A DNA stretch of 32,803 bases from Lingula anatina. Its lineage: Eukaryota; Brachiopoda; Lingulata; Lingulida; Lingulidae. Every line of letters starts with the position of its first letter. Position 1 is the stretch's first letter. The translations under genes and the position numbers were made by a program. This document shows, piece by piece, positions 8,746 through 32,803 of the stretch. The stretch is taken from contig NW_019773540.1 of NCBI RefSeq assembly GCF_001039355.2, positions 925 to 33,727 of the forward strand, written 5' to 3'. Under the pieces are notes generated by a model that was not told where the DNA came from, did not search any database, and saw only the letters and a list, made by a program, of their open reading frames with translations.

Positions 8746-10977
8746 CATTAAGCCTGAAAAATTGAGCACAGAACGTGACGTCATACGGGCGTGAAATCGC
8801 TTGAACAGATGTTAAATTTTAAACCCATAAGGTAGAAACTGTGTTTCGGGAATGTCGTCTCCAAAATCAATACAGTGGCACACAAAACATATGGAATTAG
8901 TACTGTTGCGGGATTCAGCGGAATGTAAAGGTATCCTCTCCACGTTTAAGTGTGTCCCAAAATCATATTTTCTGTCAACATTTCCTGCAAAGCTACTACT
9001 AGGCATGAAAAACCCCTCAAATAAAAGTACTTGATGTGGCTGTATCTTTCTGGAATGTTCAAGAAGACACATATAATAAGATGATGAGTGACTGGTCAAT
9101 CATTTAGAATTGAATTATTCAATGAGATATGGTATAAAACATCGAATCCAAATACAGGGACGGATTGAGCGATGCTCATTGAGTAGGGGATGGCTGCTTT
9201 TTTCCCGAAAAAATAAATTTGTTTAGGAAATCTGGATAGTATATTTTAATAGAAAATAACAAAAATATATCTTGATAAATTCTAGCATCTTTTATTCGTT
9301 GCTGCAGCGCGCTCACTTGTCTACCATTATTACTGCAGCTGTTTCTTCTCTCCTTTAAATACTGATTTGATTTAACGCTAATTTTCAAGACTTCAGATCA
9401 TCCCAGATGATTCCCTTTACCAGTCTACATCTCCATTCTAGAGTGAATAAAAACCTAGGCAATTACAAACCCCAAAACCAACTTTGTGGTTCGTAATTCT
9501 AGGATCACTTCTGGATACTGTATACCTCCAAGATTAATGAGCTAGTGTTTAAATTCCCTAGAATTTGTCTATTTAAACATCTTTCAAATAGTTCTGTAAG
9601 AAGGCTGTCTTACTTTATTCCAGATAAGAATCGCCAACATAGCCGCTGCTGCCATACTTGCTGTCAGAGGAGAAGAATATTTGACTGGATCTGCTGCAGG
9701 ACTGCTATCATGTATGTTTTCCTCATACACAACACATACACACTAAAATACCATTTGTATCACTGTTCTAGTATGTTGTGCTATATTTGAGTATTAACCA
9801 CTGTTTATAGAGATGTTGATAACTTACTTTGGAACGGAAAGTTTCGCTTTTGTATAAACAGGTGACATTGTCTGCCTTTATTTCGGGATTTAACAGTATA
9901 CTATAGATACTACAGAATTTATCCCATTCATTCTTATAAATGATATCTGGTAGTATGAAAAGAAAGACAAAAGATATAATCAAATTTAATCGGATAATAT
10001 TTGTCGATATTTTATACATACATGTATTAAAGTTATATTTGATACTTTGTACGAACAAATTCATATAAATCATAAAAGATGCATTCAACAGGACAATGTC
10101 AAACATACCATACCATGTGGTGCTTCATTTCATATTACGCTCGAAGAGAAGGCGTAAACGCAATGTATTATTCTCGCAAACTTTAATAGAAATTAAATGA
10201 AAACTTAATTGAGAGATGAAAAACTTGAATTCATGTGTAGCCAAGATGATTTTTTCGAGACCCCCCCCCCCCCCATCTGCCATTTTCAAATTTCAACCCC
10301 CCACCCTAAATTTTTGCTCAAAAATTTCCAGGGTTCCCTATTTTATCCCCCCCCTCCCCCTAAAAGTGGGTTTTAGAGCGACTTTTACTTAATTATGGGT
10401 GCNCCCCCCCCCCCATCTGCCATTTTCAAATTTCAACCCCCCACCCTAAATTTTTGCTCAAAAATTTCCAGGGTTCCCTATTTTATCCCCCCCCTCCCCC
10501 TAAAAGTGGGTTTTAGAGCGACTTTTACTTAATTATGGGTGCCAGTCTTAAAGAGCAATTTCCTTTTGACCTCACAAATTTGGGAAAAGAATTATACAAT
10601 TGGTTTTTATGGCCCAATTAATAGATAAAGTACTTGAAGTTGTATAGTTAAAAAGCCACATTTGTGCTATAATTCACCATGTTATTTTGAAATCTCTGCA
10701 ATTAGAAATTAACTCTATTTCACGCGATCCATTTTCTATTTTTCTAGATCTCGCTGCCGGGGGCTCTCGCGACTGGGCTAAGGGCAAAGCGGGCATAAAG
10801 TATTCCTACAGTGTAGAATTGAGTCCCAGTATAAGAACGGCTGATTGGTCTTTTAGGTTCGAGCTTCCCCCTCGTTTCATCCCACTCGTAGGCGAAGATC
10901 TTTATATGGGTCTTAAAGCTGTAGCTGAAGCACTGCAGGAAAAATTAACCCTTGAGATGAATGTCGGTTGCATCTAG
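2776..10977 (+). CDS. Secreted M14A zinc carboxypeptidase precursor, CPO-like acidic specificity (gene span; nine exons resolved)
   Basis: This enzyme removes single residues from peptide C termini using one zinc ion. It is predicted to be secreted as a proenzyme. Exons seen: 2776-2909, 4821-4920, 5430-5540, 6176-6301, 6451-6558, 7410-7497, 8498-8700, 9624-9711 and 10748-10977. All have GT-AG borders, and from 4821 onward the phases are consistent with no stop or frameshift. The mature chain after a dibasic site is about 335 residues, against roughly 305-310 usual for the family. In mature numbering, the zinc ligands are His75 and Glu78 (HAREW) and His207 (SLHSYG). Substrate-binding residues are Arg138 (RMWRKTRS) and Asn154-Arg155 (DANRNF). 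Tyr260 corresponds to Tyr248 of bovine CPA, and Glu283 to the catalytic Glu270. Cys148 and Cys171 match the conserved disulfide. The position equivalent to CPA Ile255 or CPB Asp255 is Arg267, as in carboxypeptidase O, so acidic C-terminal residues are the inferred substrates. No GPI signal is seen at the C terminus. The propeptide between exons 1 and 2 is not securely mapped. Confidence 0.93.
3560..3587. repeat. TTTA tetranucleotide repeat
   Basis: About seven TTTA units in the first carboxypeptidase intron. Confidence 0.9.
3818..4079 (+). CDS. Weak candidate for a propeptide exon of the carboxypeptidase
   Basis: An open frame of about 87 codons follows a possible acceptor (TTTTCTAAAG|T) in the phase required by exon 1. 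It contains RYRGGK, LWKLKH and TNFFSYFTK, which loosely recall the beginning and end of M14A activation segments. No donor in the phase needed to join the exon at 4821 stands out, so the right edge is unknown and a three-part exon structure may be needed. The likeness is faint and could be chance in this AT-rich intron. Confidence 0.2.
4821..4920 (+). CDS. Carboxypeptidase exon: end of propeptide and start of mature enzyme
   Basis: The acceptor CCTATTCCAG and donor GTC|GTAAGG bound 100 bp (one base plus 33 codons). The VIDEEKPEV segment matches the usual end of M14A pro-regions, where an acidic VIDEE/LLDEE run is common. It is followed by RREKRS, a furin-like dibasic site that would release a mature chain beginning SLPPQAQ. 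The last part (SGYNRVDV) aligns with the YHxLDEI region at the start of the catalytic domain and continues in frame into the next exon. Confidence 0.85.
4921..6175 (+). other. Introns around the exon at 5430-5540
   Basis: Apart from the coding exon, this stretch holds an ATTGTT/ATC-rich run at 4969-5011 and a short motif, TTAGCATAC or close variants, repeated at about 5583, 5602, 5692 and 5733. No other gene is seen. Confidence 0.5.
5430..5540 (+). CDS. Carboxypeptidase exon: N-terminal part of the catalytic domain
   Basis: 111 bp, phase 0 at both ends (GACTTCAG|ATC ... AAG|GTACGG). It reads IYKWLKTMESS, matching the EIYxWL helix, then YKSSEGRALRAIK, matching the SYEGRPLxVLKI strand just before the zinc site. 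The linking segment TCQGKC holds two cysteines five positions apart that bovine CPA lacks; they may form an extra disulfide loop. Confidence 0.88.
6176..6301 (+). CDS. Carboxypeptidase exon with first zinc motif HxxE
   Basis: 126 bp, phase 0 at both ends (ATTTCAG|ATT ... ACT|GTAAGT). It encodes 42 residues including KPAIWIDAG and LHAREWIG. His and Glu of HAREW are zinc ligands (CPA His69 and Glu72), and the Arg is CPA Arg71. The exon is almost invariant in character across M14A enzymes. Confidence 0.97.
6451..6558 (+). CDS. Carboxypeptidase exon: VVNPDGYEY strand
   Basis: 108 bp, phase 0 at both ends (TATTTTCAAG|CTG ... CAC|GTAAAA). It encodes 36 residues ending YILPVVNPDGYEYSHTH, the highly conserved NPDGYxY segment of M14A peptidases. 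The reading joins directly to DRMWRKTRS in the next exon. Confidence 0.96.
6651..7116. mobile_element. Nested inverted repeat (foldback element) in a carboxypeptidase intron
   Basis: The outer left arm at about 6651-6695 (with GTCAATTCTGATGCAATAAT) is the reverse complement of 7071-7116 (ATTATTGCATCAGAATTGAC). An inner pair, 6711-6736 and 6897-6928 (TTATAATCCAGTAGAGCT and its complement), lies inside it. A further copy of the outer motif, ATTGCATCAAAATTGAC, sits at about 6759. It lies wholly in the intron between exons 6451-6558 and 7410-7497 and has no coding capacity. Termini and target-site duplication are not clear. Confidence 0.75.
7410..7497 (+). CDS. Carboxypeptidase exon: RMWRKTRS and DANRNF substrate-binding motifs
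   Basis: 88 bp, phase 0 start (GTTTTAG|GAT) and phase 1 end (AATG|GTAGGA). It holds the Arg equivalent to CPA Arg127, a conserved Cys (CPA Cys138), and Asn-Arg (CPA Asn144-Arg145), which binds the substrate C-terminal carboxylate. The split codon at the end gives Glu with the next exon. Confidence 0.97.
7498..8497 (+). other. Carboxypeptidase intron without other features
   Basis: Bounded by good splice sites. Overlapping short open frames on both strands have no recognisable motif. No repeat is evident. Confidence 0.5.
8498..8700 (+). CDS. Carboxypeptidase exon with third zinc ligand (SLHSYG)
   Basis: 203 bp, phase 1 start (TTCTTAG|AG) and phase 0 end (CTG|GTGAGA). It encodes 67 full codons from AGTDPDPC (second conserved Cys, CPA Cys161) through AFSEPETQAM to IYISLHSYGNLWLTPWGY. 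His is the third zinc ligand (CPA His196), followed by Ser-Tyr (CPA 197-198). The Gly equivalent to CPA Gly207 in the S1' pocket is kept. Confidence 0.97.
8701..9623 (+). other. Carboxypeptidase intron with ATT microsatellite
   Basis: An ATT repeat lies at about 8710-8749, right after the donor. The rest shows no recognisable gene. A 95-codon minus-strand frame (8812-9099) has no motif I recognise. Confidence 0.5.
8710..8749. repeat. ATT trinucleotide repeat
   Basis: About 12 ATT units, starting about 10 bases after the donor of exon 8498-8700. Confidence 0.9.
9624..9711 (+). CDS. Carboxypeptidase exon: helix before the Tyr248 loop
   Basis: 88 bp, phase 0 start (TATTCCAG|ATA) and phase 1 end (TCAT|GTATGT). 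The Ala-rich helix ANIAAAAILAVRG is followed by GSAAGLLS, the strand leading to the mobile Tyr. The loop seems one residue longer than in CPA. The final T is the first base of the Tyr codon, completed by AT in the last exon. Confidence 0.92.
9712..10747 (+). other. Last carboxypeptidase intron, containing an assembly join
   Basis: AT-rich intron with the exact 139-bp duplication around the N at 10403. No other gene is seen. Confidence 0.55.
10264..10542. repeat. Exact 139-bp duplication flanking a single N (likely assembly join)
   Basis: Positions 10264-10402 and 10404-10542 are identical over 139 bp, separated by one N at 10403. Each copy starts in a C run (14 C at 10261-10274, 11 C at 10404-10414). 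A lone N between identical flanks is what unmerged overlapping contig ends look like. Confidence 0.9.
10748..10977 (+). CDS. Carboxypeptidase last exon: specificity residue, catalytic Glu and stop
   Basis: 230 bp, starting with AT of the split Tyr codon and ending with TAG. LAAGGSRDW places Arg where CPB has Asp255 (GGSDDW) and CPA has Ile255. IKYSYSVEL carries the catalytic Glu (CPA Glu270). The loop after it (SPSIRTADWSFRFELPP) is a few residues longer than in CPA and has Ser-Pro where Arg-Asp is usual. The C terminus runs about 15-20 residues past the usual end and finishes NVGCI, with no hydrophobic GPI-attachment tail. Confidence 0.95.
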
Positions 10978-11091
10978 TGAATATATTTCATTTCATGAAA
11001 ATAGTGACTGCGTAAAAAAAATCAAATTCTGTTTTTTAAGAAGAATATTATTCAATTCCGATTGTCAATAATTAAGGCTCTAAAAACTTGC

Positions 11092-11097
11092 AATAAA
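11092..11097 (+). terminator. Candidate polyadenylation signal AATAAA of the carboxypeptidase gene
   Basis: AATAAA lies about 115 bp after the TAG stop, the first canonical hexamer downstream. A second one, at 11423-11428, could serve a longer 3' UTR. No cDNA evidence is available here. Confidence 0.5.
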
Positions 11098-12150
11098 ACA
11101 GATGTAACATAAAGAAGACAGTCGTACAGATTCTTTTATGCTATAAGATAAAGAAATTAATTTGATATAAATCTATGACATTCCTGCAAATATCAATGCA
11201 ACTGGGGAAAATGTCCAGTCTTATAAAATTTTAATTCGGATCAGTGAATTCTGATTTGGACCAGTAGTTTTAGGTGGCCCGAATGGCGAATGCTGAAAAG
11301 TTAATGGCATATATTTTTTGACGATTGTCCTTTTATTAAACTTATCTATTACATATCATAATAATATCAAGCAACTAAATCCAAATTAACAGAATTATAT
11401 TAAAATTCTCCATTTATGAATGAAATAAAGACCTCAGCAAATCAGTCTTGCAGTTTACCCATCACCAGGCTTGCAGATTTCAATATGTGCATTTTTCTCT
11501 AACGCGACCCTGCGACTTTTGGCCAGATGGCAGCAACCAATTCTGTCAGCGCGCAAATGATACTGTGACGCTGTGTCCGCTCTGTGGAAGTAGGGCTTCC
11601 TGTCTTGGCTGAGACGTCCGCTGAAACAAGTCACATGGTTTGAAGGAACGCTCTGAAGGAACAAGCTATTCATAAGGGACTATTTATATTTGTCACAGAA
11701 GAGCAAGTGATTTTAAAAGATCAGAACAAGCAACTGTTTTGATTGCTGTCAAGGGGGCTTGGGTTGGACCTGCTAAGTGGCAGTGCCTGGGTAGTTATGC
11801 AAACAATGACCAGCTACGTAATCATCCTCGAGATTAGTGGGTCACAGGGAAAAACAGTCCCATCATCTTTAAAACTGGACACATATCTGTGAATATTTGG
11901 TGAAAAAACAATCTGTGGCTCTGATAGAGGGTACCTGCACACCATTGTGCTGCCACCTGGCGCCCACCATTCAGACCACATTCCAAGAAAAACCAGCAGG
12001 ATATTTTTTTTTTTTGCAAAATGCCGACAAAATTCCTTAACGATTCCCAGTCACAGTTAACCAGTGTATCAGAAACAATTTTAAACAAATATATATAAAA
12101 TTGTTCTCAAACTCTCACCCTCAACTGAACAAATGATAACAACAACTCTG
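11098..12150. other. Intergenic DNA between the two convergent genes
   Basis: The segment 11450-12060 is of more even base composition than its surroundings but holds no recognisable coding or RNA gene. Minus-strand frames at 11455-11673 and 11834-12088 have no motif I recognise; an old interspersed repeat is possible but cannot be shown from one copy. Confidence 0.45.
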
Positions 12151-14930
12151 TATTTGTGGTCCGTAAAAAGAACCTTTATTCTAAGAAACTGGAGAAAAAT
12201 ATTTTCAAAATGCTTCTCCACATTATTGGACTTTAAATTGTGACAAAACATTCTTCCACGTAACCCTCTCACTCTACGTCTCTGCTGAATTCAACATCAC
12301 ATCTTGCTCACATTCCAAGCTAAAGATCTCGAGACGTCTTGATTGTATAAGAATATTCAACTTTTAGCCATTCGACCACTCTATTCACCACATGTCACTA
12401 TCATACATTTATTCATATAAAAGCAAACTTCTTGATCCACAGTTATAACAATAATTATTATAATAATAAAAAGCCTTATAGTTAACTTTCTTGAAATACC
12501 ACATCTTCTCTAGCTATTTCTCTAATTGCTAGCAGTTGTTAGTTCAAATATCTTGCATGTAATTGAGAAATTTTATTGCCATACTGTTAAAAATTATTAG
12601 TCTACCATAAAAGATGCATCCTTAACTTTGCTGAAAACAGAAATCCCGTAACCATTAGAGCAGTGCTCAACAAGGTTTCCAATAAACTTATCATTTTAAG
12701 TCCAAACTTTTCTTGTATCCATGTGTTAAATAAAATGAAATAACTTCAATCTTAATTAAAGGTGAACTTGGATTGCACATAGTGAGGGAACGAGGTCTCC
12801 AACTTTGACAAAATCTGGCCAAAAGTGAACAACTCTGGTCTGTGCTTGAATTCAACAAAATATAATAACATTTGATGAGATGCATCTGTATTTTTACACC
12901 AAGTTAGATAACCTGCCTCGTATCTGTCCAACACATCTATAAAAAACTTTTTACTTATTTATTACTGTGGATATTTCACATTATCCACTCTGTACAATAA
13001 TACTAGCCATTTACACATATTGCAATAAAATCTAGTTCACCATTTATACATAAAACAGAAAAGACACTGAAGTCTTCTAGGCAAAAATCTTGCATGTTAA
13101 GACTCGTGCAGAAATGAGTAAGTCCAAACCTTGCTGGTCAATAAAAAAAAATTCCACATTTCATTTGAATCAAGAAAATTGCTTAACTCTTCAAGATAAG
13201 GTTATAATTGAAGCTGTGCATTTCTTTTCACTTTGTTTTTCTTAAATATATTGAGTACACATTTCCTTTTTTATGGTAATTAAGTATCCATAAGAACAAC
13301 TAAAATCAATTATATACTACATATTTCAATACTTTAAACAGAAACACACACAAAAAATAAATAAATAATAAAAAAAATAAGTATATAATAAAAACCACCA
13401 TTTGTTTTGATTTTCCTTTAGTACATCTCACAAGACGGCACCAGTGCTGCACATCCCCTTGTTCTGAGGATATGAAAGACTGCGTCATTAAAGAAATGAA
13501 ATTAAAACTAGAAATTCACCTTGTTTCCAACACAAAAGTCTTGTGCAATTTTGCAAGAATTAAAAAGGTATACTTTATCAATTTTTTTGGAAATCCTTAA
13601 AATTTTTTTAGTAAGTTATTCTTTACCCCAATATTCTGCAGTTACGTTTGCAACTTCTTAAAATGAAATAAAAATAATCTTGACAACTCATAGATAAATT
13701 GGACATGCGACTCTTTGTCAAATCCACCATCTGTTATTGCTCCATGTAACATAACATAACATCTTTAAAGATTGTCAATTATAACAGCTCTCAGTACTGC
13801 AGTCCAGGTCATAGAGACACAATCATTCTCAAAAAATGAAAAAAAAAAAAAAAAAATCAATAGTCTTATTTTGTTAAGTTTCAAACAATCTTTTTTTCTG
13901 ACAATCTCTTGACTAGAACTTAATCTCGGCAAAGTCATTCCTGGATATATAAAATCAACCAGCACCTAGAAAATATTTTTCTCAGCTGTATAAGATACTT
14001 TTTTAAGTGTTTGAATTTTTTGTTTGGATTAAACACTTTACTTCCACTAAACTGATTGTTTTTTTGCAAGTCATTCTGTCAAAATATCTCTTCTGACAAG
14101 TGAGGGGTCATTGCACACCTGAACATTGAACTTACCAGACTAAAAGCACACCTGGACAAAATTAATGTTGTCACAATCTTTCCCAGTGTTGGAATGCTGT
14201 AAGATTTGTCTTTATATTTTCCTTTCTTTCCATTTTTAGACATTTTTTTTTAAACATTTTTTTTTTCTTTTTTGAGAAAAGAAAAAAAGTCAAGCACAAT
14301 AATTTACATGCAAACTGGAAGGAAAATATTTTTAGAATTTTTTTTCACAATTTTAACTTTTTTTTTTGGTTGTCATGATTGCGTAATATTGTATACTATA
14401 ATAGAAAGACATCATCACAGGACTATAAATTCTGCATTATTGCAGCCATCATTTCGAATCTTCATCTCTCCAAGTCTCAAAGCCGTCATCCATCATAAAC
14501 AGGCGAGATCAAACCTCGGTGGATATCTTTTCAACGTGCAGTATCATTACCACAGAAGAGACGAAGTTCCATACTGTTCACACCATCTGATTACTTTCAC
14601 ATGCCTCCCTCTTAATATACCTCCTCATACCCACTATAGTGGCCTCTGTACCTTGGCAGTCTGCCTATACCTCTGCCTATATCAATGCTTCCATCAGTAG
14701 TTTCTAAGAAGCTCCAGTTGTCCATGGTAACATGACATGGATTGTCTACGTAAAGAGGAGAGGAGCTTTGTACAGACGCGGAGAAATTTTCCATCACTGC
14801 TCAGAATTCTTGTTTTGAATCACTGAGGGTAGTTTACAAGGAATCTTGTAATGGATTTCTCCGAAGAACATTTCAGAGCATATTGAAGTCAATGCCTGCC
14901 AAAGTAAAATGGCAGACTTCTAAAGCAGTA
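12150..14930 (-). other. TENT4: Probable 3' untranslated region of the TENT4 gene
   Basis: This follows the TGA stop at 14931-14933 and is AT-rich, with many T and A runs (for example A18 at 13839-13856). It shows no further exon with homology. The far end is inferred from a strong-looking poly(A) site near 12150. A 3' UTR of about 2.8 kb would be long but usual for regulators of RNA. An earlier poly(A) site is possible, since several other AATAAA hexamers occur on the minus strand. Confidence 0.45.
12175..12180 (-). terminator. TENT4: Candidate polyadenylation signal AATAAA for TENT4
   Basis: On the minus strand AATAAA is followed within about 30 bases by a CA dinucleotide and then by a GT-rich stretch (GTTGTTGTTATC), the standard order of signal, cleavage site and downstream element. 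It is one of several hexamers in the region, chosen for this context. Confidence 0.4.

Positions 14931-32803
<17,873 letters not shown>

Noticed and set aside
8812-9099. 95-codon minus-strand open frame
   Set aside because: Within an intron, no recognisable motif, overlapped by an equally open + strand frame.
11834-12088. 84-codon minus-strand open frame between the genes
   Set aside because: Broken by a poly-T/A run, no motif; not supported as a gene.
14612-14797. 61-codon minus-strand frame just after the TENT4 stop (ending GHYSGYEEVY)
   Set aside because: Considered as an alternative C-terminal exon, but there is no clear acceptor and its length is expected by chance; left as 3' UTR.

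Overview
This window is nuclear DNA from an animal. It is AT-rich, carries many long microsatellites and homopolymer runs, and its genes are split by GT-AG introns of 0.1 to 5.4 kb. The two recognisable genes and the style of the repeats suggest an invertebrate bilaterian, perhaps a marine lophotrochozoan. That placement is inference; nothing here fixes the species.

Layout. From 1 to about 2.5 kb is intergenic DNA holding a palindromic (foldback) transposon-like element at 1883-2177. From about 2.55 to 11.1 kb, on the + strand, is a secreted M14A zinc carboxypeptidase precursor. I could reconstruct it from a signal-peptide exon plus eight exons of the pro/mature junction and catalytic domain; the splice phases agree at every junction inside the catalytic part. 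Only the activation (pro) segment in the first intron (2910-4820) is not securely placed. All catalytic and zinc residues are present. The residue that sets substrate preference is Arg, which predicts cleavage of C-terminal acidic residues, as in carboxypeptidase O. From about 11.1 to 12.1 kb is the gap between the two genes.

From about 12.15 kb to beyond the right edge, on the - strand, is a non-canonical poly(A) polymerase of the TENT4 (PAPD5/PAPD7, yeast Trf4/5) family. Ten consecutive coding exons were resolved (32281 down to 14931), giving 574 residues plus the stop. They hold the nucleotidyltransferase core with all three catalytic Asp, the PAP-associated domain, a Ser-Pro repeat and a basic low-complexity tail. 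The first coding exon or exons lie off the right edge. The two genes converge tail to tail and have no evident functional link: one makes a secreted digestive-type peptidase, the other a mainly nuclear RNA-tailing enzyme.

The large TENT4 introns (18.8-22.8, 23.0-26.7 and 26.7-32.2 kb) hold a family of short foldback elements with ends like GACCCCATTCCCA (24633-24906, 27321-27541 and 30214-30315, with a likely remnant near 32.68 kb), a degenerate minisatellite at 27646-27895, and many simple repeats. Two single N bases (10403 and 21569) are each flanked by exact duplicates, of 139 and 86 bp, and look like assembly joins rather than biology. No prokaryotic features, CRISPR arrays, rRNA or convincing tRNA genes were seen.
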